This document shows, piece by piece, positions 32,433 through 43,009 of a DNA stretch of 64,000 bases (positions are counted from its first letter, which is position 1; every line of letters begins with the position of its first letter). The translations under genes were made by a program, and so were the position numbers. The notes below the pieces were generated by a model that saw only the letters and a program-made list of their open reading frames with translations, had not been told where the DNA came from and searched no databases. Source of the stretch: Adineta vaga. Lineage: Eukaryota; Rotifera. The stretch is from positions 12,586,001 to 12,650,000 of the forward strand of contig CP075494.1 in the NCBI GenBank assembly GCA_021613535.1, read 5' to 3'.

Positions 32433-33779
32433 ATGCAATTCATTTCTCTCATTGGATATTTTAAAAGAAGAAAATCAAAACGAAAAAAAACGAAGAGAAT
32501 AATGAGAGTTGGAAATTCATTTTTGTGCAATATGATGGAACATAACGAACAAACAGCTACCACCACCACCACAACAACAGTATCTTCATCGAAATCAAAA
32601 CTTTTTGTAATTATAACATTATCCACTGCTATCTGTTCCATTATTATTGTTGCAATATTTCTTTTACTTGCTGATAAATATCGACCAATATCAACGCAAA
32701 GTGCTGTTACACAATCGTTAAAATCAATCGCTAAACATTCAACTACTGGTGTGTATATGATTTAGAATTTATTTTCAATCTTGATGTTGTTCTCACGCTA
32801 ATATGAAACTATGTTATTATAATTTTGATGTATAGAACGAATAGTTTTTTTTATTTAAGTAACTACAACGACAACTTTATCTCCTGAAGAACTCCGTCGA
32901 TTATCAGCTTTCAAAGAATTTCTCAATCTTCCATCAAATCATCCAAATCCTAATCCATCTCGTTCATCAAAAACGATGAATACATTTATGCGTTCGATCT
33001 ATCGACAAATCTATGATGAACAAGGTTCTTATAGACGAAAACGACACAACAATGAATATTCCGACTTGCATCTATTTGATTCCACAGATTTTATTATTAG
33101 TTTACCGAATCAACAAAATTTGTCACCAAATATTACCTATCATTTCGAATACAATGCTTCACTTGAACACCTTACCTATGCTGAACTTATCTTACCTATT
33201 CATCAATTTTCTACACTTCGAATTTTGTCTTCGACTTTTTCTATATCTCTAAAGTCATCTTTTCGAAGTAATTCAAAGTTACTTAAAATCAATTTAACAC
33301 AATATATCACATCATTTCCAATCACATTTCAACTTCAAATCAATCACACACAACAAACATTCACTTCTCTTTCATCCGGTTTTTTAACTTTACATTTTCG
33401 TCGATCATCGCATTCTATTTCACGTCGTCAGTTATCTTTATTTTATGCTAATCAATTAGTCACATATCCTAACGAACCATCCTATTGTCAAGTTCGTCCA
33501 TTACGTACATCCTTCTCGGAATTACAATGGTCTTCATGGATTCTTGAACCAAGTTCATATGAAATGAATGTATGTTCTGGCACATGTCATACTCAATCCA
33601 ATATGGATACTTATTTTTTAATTCAAAATCTACTTCATCAAAAATATCCACGAAACATTCCTGCACCTTGTTGTAAACCAAAACGATTTTCTTCTACAAT
33701 ACTTTTATATTATGATGGACCTAATTTAATTTTAAAAAGACATGAAAATATGCGTGTAGTAGAATGTGGTTGTTCGTAA
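32433..33779 (+). CDS. TGF-beta/BMP-family ligand precursor
   Basis: Two exons, 32433..32748 and 32860..33779, 411 residues from the first ATG. The N-terminus has a polar stretch with a Thr run, then one hydrophobic segment (LFVIITLSTAICSIIIVAIFLLL), so it resembles an uncleaved signal anchor unless translation starts at the internal ATGs (32502, 32529 or 32532). The prodomain follows, with RRKR near 33037 and RRSSHSISRR before the mature domain. The C-terminal 110 residues show the cystine-knot pattern: YCQVRPLRTSF, NVCSGTCH, IPAPCCKPKRF and VVECGCS, with seven cysteines including the CC pair used for dimerisation. It is a secreted growth factor acting on Ser/Thr kinase receptors; the subclass (BMP, nodal-like or divergent) is uncertain. 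The donor GTGTGT is weak. AATAAA lies at about 33795. Confidence 0.88.
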
Positions 33780-33819
33780 TATATTGTAATATAAAATAAA
33801 GATTTTTAATACGATTAAG

Positions 33820-34833
33820 TTACTGTTGTCGTTTGGCTTCTCTAGTACTAAGAATGACTGGTCGTGGATCGATTCCAATTTGTCTTCTTTCTAAAATTCT
33901 TCGATGACATAGGAACATAGAAAATCGATTGACCATATGTCGAGCTTCAAGTCGAAATTCAGAGCCAGCTAGTGTGTATAAATAAAATGATATTGAACAA
34001 TTTGAAAATGCTAAATGACGTCCTATTTGAGATGCAAAATTTTCGATCGTTAATCGTAATATACTCTTCACCACTGTTGTTGTCATTGTTGATATTAGTT
34101 GAGTGATTATTAATGGTAATGAACATACAATGGTGATGATTACTTGTAATAGTAACATTTTACTTAATTGAATATCACGTTGTCGAAGATGTGCATGTCT
34201 TGTATTACCAATACGTCCCTGTATCGAACGTATATTTTGAATCGTTAAAAGTCCAAAGAATGCCATAATGAGAGGTGGTAGAAGACTAAATTGTATGATA
34301 AGTTGAATATCGTTGAATATACGATAGAAACCAAACTGAGGATAACAGCTGGATGATTGAATATTGTATAAAATTAGTATATGACAGTAAGTAAGACTGA
34401 AAAGAATAGTAGTAAATCCAATTGAAAAATATGTATTTTTTAATGTACTCAGTCGTCGTCGATTATTATTTTCTGAACTTATTAAATAACGATCAATTGT
34501 TGCCAAAACTATGTACCAATTCGATAGACTAAAAGATAAGTATAAGAAATACGAACGTAATTTACAAATAACAAGATAACTATTAACCAGATCAATATTA
34601 GCAATATCTTGTAGATAACGTATCAACATTCCCAAATAAAGAGCAATCAGATTCGTTATTGTATTTGCAAAAAAATATAATGACGTCGGATTTTTTCGTT
34701 GATTTGGTTTGGAAAAAATGAGTAGATTACATATGTGACCGAATGTACCAATGATTAATAGAATTAATGGGAAAATATCATTAATACTTATTATAATTCT
34801 TCGTAAAGTATTGATTATATCAATATCATTCAT
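33820..34833 (-). CDS. rhodopsin-like seven-transmembrane receptor
   Basis: Single-exon gene of 337 residues starting MNDIDIINTLRR. Seven hydrophobic segments are visible, beginning with DIFPLILLIIGTFGHICNLL (TM1, with the GxxxN pattern), then TSLYFFANTITNLIALYLG (TM2), a conserved Cys in VICKLRSYF, ATIDRYL (DRY-type motif after TM3), and a Pro in TM6 (VCSLPLIITQL). TM7 reads CSISFYLYTLAGSEFR, where the usual NPxxY has become SISFY. Intracellular loop 3 is short and basic. Single-exon peptide-type GPCRs of this form are numerous in bdelloid rotifers. Ligand unknown. Its stop is 40 bp from that of the convergent BMP gene. The ATG was chosen over a TTG nine codons upstream. Confidence 0.85.
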   Translation of the reverse strand: MNDIDIINTLRRIIISINDIFPLILLIIGTFGHICNLLIFSKPNQRKNPTSLYFFANTITNLIALYLGMLIRYLQDIANIDLVNSYLVICKLRSYFLYLSFSLSNWYIVLATIDRYLISSENNNRRRLSTLKNTYFSIGFTTILFSLTYCHILILYNIQSSSCYPQFGFYRIFNDIQLIIQFSLLPPLIMAFFGLLTIQNIRSIQGRIGNTRHAHLRQRDIQLSKMLLLQVIITIVCSLPLIITQLISTMTTTVVKSILRLTIENFASQIGRHLAFSNCSISFYLYTLAGSEFRLEARHMVNRFSMFLCHRRILERRQIGIDPRPVILSTREAKRQQ

Positions 34834-35708
34834 TTTCTCGGTAAAATAAAGATACGACAAATAATATTTACGAGGTAACGTTGAAGATAATTTACTATTT
34901 AAAGGGAACTTTACAGAACAAAATGAAGATGTATGAGCAAGAGAAGACTTATATTATTTTGACATGTCAAAAACTTTCTTTTCTAAGAAACTTTACTTCG
35001 ACTTACATGTTTAATATGTCATTGAGTTCAAATGATAAATAAATGACAGTCTTTCTTGATGCTCATCTATCACTAAAGATATTGATTAGAACAACATATT
35101 ATCTTTGTCAGATGCTTTACTTTGTAGATCATTTGATAAGAACAGAAGTCTATAATCAAATTAACGTTCGTTCATTAAAACATGTGAAAATAATATCTTT
35201 TCTCAAAGTTGACAAAAATGAAGTACATACATGGATCAATTCATAATTTTCAATATCAGCAACTTACATTCAGATAATGTAGACAATTGAGATATGAAAA
35301 TCAAAATGACCCTTCGTATCTACAAAAGAAGTATATCGTTTGTGATAAATTACACTATATAGTTCAAATTACTCTAATGCTATTTCATCCCTTTCTACTC
35401 ATTAAAGCATTGAGGCTACGTTTCGGGATTTAACAAAACGATGACAGTTTTTCTTATCCAATATTAAGAATTACCTTACATCGTTAATTCTCTTAGACAT
35501 CAACGTTAATATGCATCAAAAACATATTTCCATTTAGATTTTGATTATGTCAGATAAGCTCGACGCCGTAAGTGCATAAAAAATGAGATCTTTCATTATC
35601 AATTCAATATGAAATAGTATGTCAATATTGTTGATGTTTTCAGCTATCAAATTGTATTAGTACTATAACGTGATTTATTTTTAATTATGATTCTCAGCAA
35701 AAAATACT
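34834..35708. other. intergenic, 875 bp
   Basis: GPCR promoter side and 3' flank of the acyltransferase. A short open frame on the + strand at 35043-35246 has no supporting features. Nothing else recognised. Confidence 0.5.
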
Positions 35709-37073
35709 TTATTTCTTTACTCGTTTAAAATTATCTTCCATATCTTGTTTGATTACATTAACGAACTTTTCTTTTAAATCTTTATCTATTCGGAATATGA
35801 CTTCAGCTCCATCACGATCTTTTGGTAACCATGTATTTTCATCAAACATTGGATTAAGCCGAAATATACGTAGATAGAATGCGCCTGACCATCCTGTATA
35901 AAATCGACATTGATCTGTATAACCAAAGTCGACTGAACTTGCCCAATCATATCTGAAATTTGAATTGACAATAATTTCATTTGAAACAAATCCTAAATCA
36001 GCAAGATGGTTTTCTTGCGTCATTTTTCTCATCGCTGTATCTGCAGTAGCTAGCCAACGTTCGAGAAATGTTTGATCACGTGATTTTAAAATCGATTGAC
36101 GAATGGTTTTTGCAATACTTGACATTGAATATGGATCTTCGAAGTTTTCAGATAACATAATTAATACTGAATTAGCAATTTGATTCTTCGGAGCAATGGT
36201 ATCAGATACACCTCGAAAGTTGATAGATGTTTTTGTACGTAAAATACGATGTTGATCATCATCGTTATAACAATACGTATTCAATGTAAGAATAATATAC
36301 GCAATCAAGGCATCATGAAGTGTAACTTGAAGATTTTCATTTATTAAATCATGCAGTATTTTAAGTTGTTCACTAGAAAAACATAGATTAACTTGCTTAT
36401 ATGCTTCTTGGTCGATCATAAATTTCTTCCACATTTCATCGAAAGATTTTGCGTCTCGTAAATGTTTCATCATTGGTAGCAATGATGGATCAGCTTCATC
36501 TTGTTTCCATAAGCGTCGTTCGAAATGAGGTTTTGGTAGCAGCGGTTCCTTTTGTTGATATAAGCAAGAGATTGTATTTAGAAAATACAAACATGATGCT
36601 GCATCGCCTAATTCATGTGCCCAACTTATACCTAATATCCATTCATTACTTTGTATTATTTCGGTTAATTTTATTCGTACTAATGGTTCATCTTGTGTAT
36701 TATCAAATAGTTTTAATACTTGTACTTCATCGATATATGTTGAAAGAGAACATTCATAAAAATCTATGATTACATTAGAATTAAATGGCCATTTCATCAA
36801 ATCAGAATTCTTAGTTACTGTTACTGGTATAGAACTATCAGACATTTCGACGAAATAATGTTCATTTGTATCCTGACGAGAACGACCAGCAATGAAAGGC
36901 CACAAAGAAAGAGTATCACTAAGTGCTTTTTTAAATCGTTCAATATGAATTATTGATGGATATACGAAAACATTATCAATACGTGCCATTCGCCATAGAT
37001 CTAGTCCAACTAGTTCTATACGATGATTGAAACCTTGAGGATTTGAAGGATAAACAAAAAATGTTGTCGTCAT
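35709..37073 (-). CDS. BAHD-type (HCT-like) CoA-dependent acyltransferase
   Basis: Single-exon gene of 454 residues starting MTTTFFVYPSNPQG. The catalytic HxxxD motif is present (SWAHELGDAASCLYFL, His at about residue 153) together with the N-terminal features of BAHD enzymes: FKKALSDTLSLWPFIAGRSR and WILGISWAHELGD. In the second domain RTKTSINFRGVSD resembles the BAHD vNxR strand, and SSVDFGYTD stands where plant enzymes have DFGWG. These enzymes transfer acyl groups from CoA thioesters to hydroxyls or amines and are typical of plants and fungi, rare in animals. The 454-residue length is normal for the family. There are no introns. The substrate cannot be predicted. Upstream TTG-initiated codons were discarded. 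Confidence 0.8.
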   Translation of the reverse strand: MTTTFFVYPSNPQGFNHRIELVGLDLWRMARIDNVFVYPSIIHIERFKKALSDTLSLWPFIAGRSRQDTNEHYFVEMSDSSIPVTVTKNSDLMKWPFNSNVIIDFYECSLSTYIDEVQVLKLFDNTQDEPLVRIKLTEIIQSNEWILGISWAHELGDAASCLYFLNTISCLYQQKEPLLPKPHFERRLWKQDEADPSLLPMMKHLRDAKSFDEMWKKFMIDQEAYKQVNLCFSSEQLKILHDLINENLQVTLHDALIAYIILTLNTYCYNDDDQHRILRTKTSINFRGVSDTIAPKNQIANSVLIMLSENFEDPYSMSSIAKTIRQSILKSRDQTFLERWLATADTAMRKMTQENHLADLGFVSNEIIVNSNFRYDWASSVDFGYTDQCRFYTGWSGAFYLRIFRLNPMFDENTWLPKDRDGAEVIFRIDKDLKEKFVNVIKQDMEDNFKRVKK

Positions 37074-37193
37074 TTTCGATTTAATAAAAAGAAAAACAAA
37101 TGACAAAAAAACACCATCATGTCTTATTACTCATGATTCTAATGGTTAAATATGGATATGACACTATCTAACATATCATTCCATGGTAAGTGG

Positions 37194-38831
37194 CTAGTTT
37201 ACTGATTTGATAAACAAGCAAATCACAAGTGAAAACAATAAGAATAATGAATTATGTGAAAGTGAGTTCAATGACGATGATGATGATGATAGCGTAGACA
37301 TCATCTGAGTTGATGTGGTATTATAAAGTGAATAAACTGCTGATGGAATAATGATTGTTAGATTTAATGGTAATAAAACATTTGAAATAGTGATTGTTTG
37401 ATTGTAAACTAAATTACTTCGATAAAGCACCTGAAATAAATAGAATTCTATCATCATTTTCTGTTATATTCTATGATATAATCTTACTTTTAGAATATAT
37501 GTACCAGGTAATAATATTCTCCAAAATTCTCCTAATTCAGATACTTTAACGAGAGGTCGTCGATTATTAATCATAATTTCAGTCGATGGTATTGGATTCA
37601 AAAATTCGTTTAGAACTAAACCTTTGACACCTAAATTCAATTTTATAGAAAACAAAAAAAAATCATTACTGAAAATATAATCTCACCTTTCTGTGCTTGT
37701 GATAACATTTCAATCATTGCATCACGATTGTAAGTCCAATAATTCACCAGAGTATTACTTGTTGGATATTTACAACAAGAAATTTCCATTGTTAATTCAA
37801 TCGTACCATAATTAAAATAGCCATAATCTTGCATGCCACCAACAATTTCATACCAATCAGCACCACGAACTACATAACCAGTATCTGAATGTTCAGTTAA
37901 ACAATACTCATTTGTTTGAACTATTCGATTGACATAAGCATGTCCAATCATTTGATAAATATCATCATCATCGCTTGTAGATATACGCCCAACGTCTGCG
38001 AAATAAATCGAGACAGAAAGAAAATGTTAAATAAACTCTCATTGAAAAAAAGAAATTCTCTTACAATAACGATCATATGGTGTATTAATAACAAATGCTC
38101 CTCCATGATAATTTGCTGAAAGAACGAATGAAACATTTGTTAACCAAGATATAACTGCACTTGTTTCTTGAGCTTGAATTGATGATGAAAGTGCTGAACC
38201 GTAATAATCTGGAAAATTTCGATTTAAATCAATATTATTCATCGTATATCTAAAATAATTTCAAATTTACAATTCAATTTTCTTTTTTTCCCCACTTATT
38301 TACCTTCCGGTAACTGATGAACAATCACCATATTGAGATTGTTCTAATCCATCTGGATTCATCGATGGCATAATCCAAATTCTAGTACTGTTCATTAATT
38401 GTAGAATTTGTGTATCATTCGATGTTAAAAGATATTCAATTAAATAAAGTAAAACTTCCAATCCAACTACTTCATTACCATGCATATTTCCAATATATTT
38501 CACTTCCGGTCGAAGTAAAACATGTGTATTTGGCGAATATGCACTTAATGCCATAGCCCATAAAGATTTTCCTAAAAATATTATACATATCAAATCAAAT
38601 TTGAATATAGATTGAATGAATATGAATACCTCCTTGGGATTTTCCAATTTCAACTAAAGATGCTTTGGTTGGATATTGAGATGATAAATTTTTCAGAATG
38701 TTCGTCATTTCAGAATAACTATGATATCGATATTCCATGGCATGATTGTTCTGAGTAAATATTACTATTGTAAGAAAAAGATTTAATCCAATTTGAAACT
38801 TTAAAAAACAAATAATATAATTATCAATCAT
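37194..38831 (-). CDS. M14 metallocarboxypeptidase (CPM/CPN/CPE subfamily), probably GPI-anchored
   Basis: Six exons: 38630..38831, 38304..38571, 38065..38249, 37687..37995, 37488..37630 and 37194..37430; 1344 bp, 447 residues. It removes C-terminal, usually basic, residues from peptides. Zinc ligands are in GNMHGNEVVG (HxxE) and SANYHGGAFV (His); NNIDLNRNFPDYYG gives the substrate-binding Asn-Arg, and YGTIELTMEISCCKYP holds the catalytic Glu. After the catalytic domain comes a transthyretin-like beta domain (VKGLVLNEFLNPIPSTEIMI..) as in the N/E subfamily. The C-terminus is a Ser-rich spacer followed by a hydrophobic end (LFLLFSLVICLFIKSVN), the layout of a GPI signal as in CPM. An N-terminal signal peptide (ICFLKFQIGLNLFLTIVIF) is present. 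An AG directly before the chosen ATG may be a splice acceptor. Confidence 0.9.
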
Positions 38832-39585
38832 CTTTAGATAAATGTATGTATTTACCATTATAATATGTTTAAGCTATGTATTTAAACGAGTAATTATGTT
38901 CAATAGATTTACTTATGTATTATACATAATCGTTAACATTAGCACTTGGATAATATAAAATGTTTCTTCCTCTTTTTTTTCTCTATTTTATCAAAAACAA
39001 GCAAAAATATAGGGGTGATTACAAAACATCAATGTACTTTTTTTTTCTCATTCCGATGTCATGTTTTTTTTCCTCCTAGTGCATTGATAAACAAACAGAA
39101 CGGTAAAATAAAATGCATCCTCTTGAAAGACGTACTTGTATAAAATTATGAGTTATGAATTGTTAGAATGACATGTGACGTTACCATTCGATAAAGTTTG
39201 TTTTGATTGCTGCGATGAAATCAATAATTAATAATGTCGACTATCGAAACAGAAAATCTCATCACAAACACAAAGCAAGGTCAATTTTATGCTTAAAACT
39301 GGTTTCAGAACGAATGCATCATTCACATTTACGCAAAAAAAAAGTATTGTTGTTAAGATCTGCTATTCCATTTATGTGTGATGAGGGGTTTCAATTTCAC
39401 ACATGTATAAGTACTAATTATGTTTTTAATGAATTCTATAGAAATTTCTTGTTGTTGTTGTTATTTTCTGTTTGTTTTGCACTTAGTAGGAAGTGGAGGA
39501 TACCTTTCATCGACAATAAATAAAATGTCATTAGTAAATAAAGATTTTTATTTTTAAAAAATAATATTGAATGATAAATAGGAAA
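38832..39585. other. intergenic, 754 bp
   Basis: Promoter of the carboxypeptidase gene and 3' flank of the next minus-strand gene, T-rich. No gene recognised. AATAAA-like hexamers on both strands near 39518-39540. Confidence 0.45.
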
Positions 39586-40173
39586 TTAATGCCGCTTGAC
39601 AGGTTGTTTTCCATTCGTATCTTTAGATATCAAGAAGAAAATCATGATAATAATGAAATAGTTTGAATTTACTTTTTCTTATTAGACGTGCATCGTATTC
39701 TTCTGTATCATCGTCTTCATTTTCAGAACTTTGATCTAAATTCAAAAAATAGATTTCATTTGTTTTAATTAGCTTACTAACCATGTGTTGAATAATAGTC
39801 TTGATCACTATTAAATCCATTTTGTGAATTATAGACTAAACAGATATAGATAAATAATAGGATGAATTAGTAACTATTAGATATATAATTACATTTTGAT
39901 ACTCGAGGAATTTTTGTATCCGATATATTGTACGATGCACATAATGAAGCTTTGCGTTTGAGAATTAGATTTATTTCAGATTCTAAATGAAGAAAATTAG
40001 ATTTATAAGAAGAAAAAAAAAGAAATTATCATACCAGGAGAAATAAATAATTCATCAGATTGGTTTGTTGAGAAGATTTTAACAAATTCTTGTTGTCGAA
40101 TAAGATAATATGTAAGAGGATAACGAGTTTTAAGTAATTTATCAAGTAAACAACCTTGCATTGTCTTGCTCAT
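39586..40173 (-). CDS. hypothetical protein with five small exons
   Basis: Five exons: 40035..40173, 39893..39982, 39782..39835, 39673..39735 and 39586..39620; 381 bp, 126 residues. All four introns are phase 1 and every junction keeps the frame, which supports a real gene despite the small exons. The product begins MSKTMQGCLLDKLLKTRYPL and continues with an amphipathic stretch (TYYLIRQQEFVKIFSTN), a middle KRKASLCASYNISD, an acidic segment SSENEDDDTEEYDARLIRK, and ends QPVKRH. No signal peptide, membrane segment or known domain is recognised. The acidic patch followed by basic residues suggests an intracellular, perhaps nuclear, protein, but this is weak inference. Confidence 0.6.
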
Positions 40174-40545
40174 GATGAGAATGATTATTACATTTGAAAC
40201 AATTGAATTTTATCATTGCGCTACAATCGTTGTTTCAGAGTGAATTTTTCATTGGTAATTAAATGTATCTTATGATTTAGTAGATCTTTGTTCTTAACAT
40301 TTTATATCTATTCTCTAACTAAATAACTAATATAAAGAAACGAAACGAATCATTTCATAAGATGAATGTTTATTCGTGAAAATAAAAATCAGGCAATTTT
40401 ATTGATCGAAAAGAATAGAATAACATTTGATTCAAGTTCTTTATCGTTATAGAAGAAGAAGAAGAAGAAGAAGAAGAAAAAAAGAAGAGAGTTACGAAAA
40501 GAAAAAGCATTTGATATTTGAACGAAATTAATCGTAATAAACGAA
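40174..40545. other. intergenic with GAA repeat
   Basis: Contains a (GAA)n run at about 40452-40478. No gene recognised. Confidence 0.5.
40452..40478. repeat. (GAA)n microsatellite
   Basis: About eight perfect GAA units within a purine-rich stretch. Confidence 0.8.
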
Positions 40546-41847
40546 TTAAATTTTATGCATGCGTATGTCATTTTTGGTGGATACAGCCAAGATATTTGCA
40601 CCAAATAGACTAACATGATAAGGTTCTGGAGTATAATCAATGACTTTTTTTACTTTACCGTCTTTTGTTATATACAATAGACGTTTTGTTTCATAATCAG
40701 CAACAAGCCATTCATCAGAACGAAGTGCACAACAACCAAATTTACGATTTTGATTACAGATAATATCTAATCGAAGTGACCAAAGACGATTTAATGTTTC
40801 AGCATCTCGTGATTCGATACGTAATGTTTTCTTGGTGATATTCACAATAATTAAAGCAAGTCGACCATTATTGTAAACAATACCACTGATAACTTCATCT
40901 CGTGAACAAGTATGAGGAGATTTCAATTCTCTAATTAACTGTATCGAAGGTAACAGTCTGTACTCTTTAATAGATGACGCTCGTTCACCTGTAGATAAAT
41001 AGAGTGATGTGTTAGAGCATGTACACGACAGCCAAAGACCCGTTTCAATTGTTTGTACATTATCAATCGTCATTGTATTTTCATCGACAAGTAAAACATC
41101 ATTTTCTTCAATAACAATAAAACGATTTAATGTTGCTGACCAACACATATCATAAATAGCATCATATGACCAAAGTGTTTGTTTGACGATATTCATTTCT
41201 TGATCAACTAAACATAGATTCGGCTGTTGATGAATCAATAAATATCGATCATTACTAGCTAGAGCATAACTTCCAGCTGAACGATTTATTGTTTTGTAAA
41301 CAGGTGCAAGTGTTGATATACATGGTTCTTGATCCGCTTTTTCTTTGACAATAACTAAGGCATTATCAATAATTAATGGACGTGTATGAACTGTAAAACA
41401 TGTTTGTTCAATTTTATCAATTGTTCTTCCAAGTTGTCGAATTGTTGCTGTTAAAGAAACAATATCTTTACGTGTTGTTTCTTGTGCACGAATAAGTTCA
41501 GCAACTTTAGTTTGTACACGAGCGATTTTTTCACGTTGTTCAGCAACTTTTTCATGAACAAGTCGATCAAGTTCTTGAAATTTTTGTTCAAAAAATCGAT
41601 CGATCTTTTCATAACATTCATCACGCCATTTTTCTAATTTTCGACGACAATCACCAATTGCATGTTGAGTATGAATTGATTTGAGGCGATCATCGAGAAT
41701 ATTGATTTCTTCAGCTAATGGATTTAATTGTGAAATAAGTGCAGCATTATGTTCATTGATATGTTGAAGACAAAGATTTTCTTGACAACAATCACATAAC
41801 CAACGTGATTGACGATGACATTTCGGTACTGCACATTGTTGAGACAT
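40546..41847 (-). CDS. B-box-like zinc finger / coiled coil / beta-propeller protein, copy 1
   Basis: Single-exon gene of 433 residues. The N-terminus holds a B-box-like zinc site: CAVPKCHRQSRWLCDCCQEN followed by LCLQHINEHN. A long coiled coil (about 45-150) includes KLEKWRDECYEKIDRFFEQ and ETTRKDIVSLTATIRQL. The C-terminal 270 residues form irregular beta-propeller repeats (for example NDRYLLIHQQPNLCLVDQEM, EVISGIVYNNGRLALI, SDEWLVADYETKRLLYITKD). The layout is that of TRIM-type proteins but the RING is missing. A close paralogue of identical length lies at 43010-44311 on the same strand. Such families are expanded in rotifers. A role as E3-like adaptor or RNA/protein scaffold is possible but unproven. 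Confidence 0.78.
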   Translation of the reverse strand: MSQQCAVPKCHRQSRWLCDCCQENLCLQHINEHNAALISQLNPLAEEINILDDRLKSIHTQHAIGDCRRKLEKWRDECYEKIDRFFEQKFQELDRLVHEKVAEQREKIARVQTKVAELIRAQETTRKDIVSLTATIRQLGRTIDKIEQTCFTVHTRPLIIDNALVIVKEKADQEPCISTLAPVYKTINRSAGSYALASNDRYLLIHQQPNLCLVDQEMNIVKQTLWSYDAIYDMCWSATLNRFIVIEENDVLLVDENTMTIDNVQTIETGLWLSCTCSNTSLYLSTGERASSIKEYRLLPSIQLIRELKSPHTCSRDEVISGIVYNNGRLALIIVNITKKTLRIESRDAETLNRLWSLRLDIICNQNRKFGCCALRSDEWLVADYETKRLLYITKDGKVKKVIDYTPEPYHVSLFGANILAVSTKNDIRMHKI

Positions 41848-43009
41848 TTGATGAATGTGCAAGACTATTTTGTTCGGTGAAAAAACTCAGGAAGACATTT
41901 TTTTTCTCAATCAAGGTTATAGAATATAGACAGAATAGATCAAGTGTGTACAGAACACAGTACATCAATATCAAAATGCATTTCATGGTAGGAAAGAGAG
42001 AAACTTCCATTGTAGATAAATGAAATTAATTTCAAGGATTTTCAATATTCAAAACAATTTCTTTCAATTAAGTAAACAAGGATTGCCAATGATAAATGAA
42101 ATCTATCTTCGTCGTATATGTGTTACATGTTTAAAAGGTAGAGATCAGTTTGAAAGATGAGGGTCATTTTCAAGGAAAAAAAGGAATTTGAATCGTAATA
42201 TATTCGTTGAATTGATTTTAAAATATGAGTAAAACCTTTCGCAGGTTTTTTTAAATTTCAGTACCTTCTTTAGTACATTTGTCTACATATTCCTTGACTG
42301 ACTTATCAAGCTCATTCTACTCTATTACCGCACAACCTTGCTAAGCAAGGTTGACAGACATGAACCAGACATCAAAACCAAAGGTCATAGACTTCCTGAT
42401 ATCGATATTATAAGCATATCAAATGAAAATTCTATATTTTACTGTACAAAACTAATTCAGTCATATTTTTGGCCATGTTCCTTAATTAATTTTGATCGAA
42501 AGTTCTATCAAATGGTATTGTTATGAACATAGAATGAGACGACAACGAATAAATAATGGTAGCATCGTAGACAACTTGCATTTCAAAAACAATTTATTCA
42601 TGTTAGGCAAGAAAAAAAGAACGCAGAGACGCCGCTATGAAATGTATATACTCAATGATGAATGACTTCTCTACTTCTTTAGGAATTGTTTAATAGACAC
42701 CATAGTTTTCCTATGCTAGAAATGAACAATGCAACTGAATCTGACCCAACGAATGATGATAAAATATTTCTGAACTATGTATATAGTACAACAACACTTG
42801 TCTTGTGATCAAAATGATTACTGAAAATACAATACTGATTTAGAAGATTATTGACAAGAATAACTATACGATATGAGGTCTCGTTTATATAATTGTCTAT
42901 CAATCATTTAAAACTACAACAATAACAACACATTCTTCTGAATATATTGAAGTGTTAAAAAAAAAGATTGAAACCATCAAAGAATGAAAATAGAAATTTA
43001 GTTATCAAA
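41848..43009. other. intergenic between tandem paralogues, 1.16 kb
   Basis: AT-rich spacer with a perfect 21-bp palindrome at 42333-42353. No gene recognised. A 189-bp open frame at 42338-42526 overlaps the palindrome and has no domain character. Confidence 0.5.
42333..42353. repeat. 21-bp perfect palindrome
   Basis: Two 10-base arms (CAACCTTGCT and AGCAAGGTTG) around a single central A. It is isolated in an intergenic spacer; possible protein-binding site, hairpin or element scar. Confidence 0.6.

Noticed and set aside
32375-32641. Minus-strand frame over the BMP exon 1
   Set aside because: Antisense of the Thr-run coding exon; Val run mirrors the ACC/ACA repeat.
40389-40640. Minus-strand frame with a Phe run
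   Set aside because: Translation of the (GAA)n repeat read as TTC; overlaps the 3' end of a real gene.
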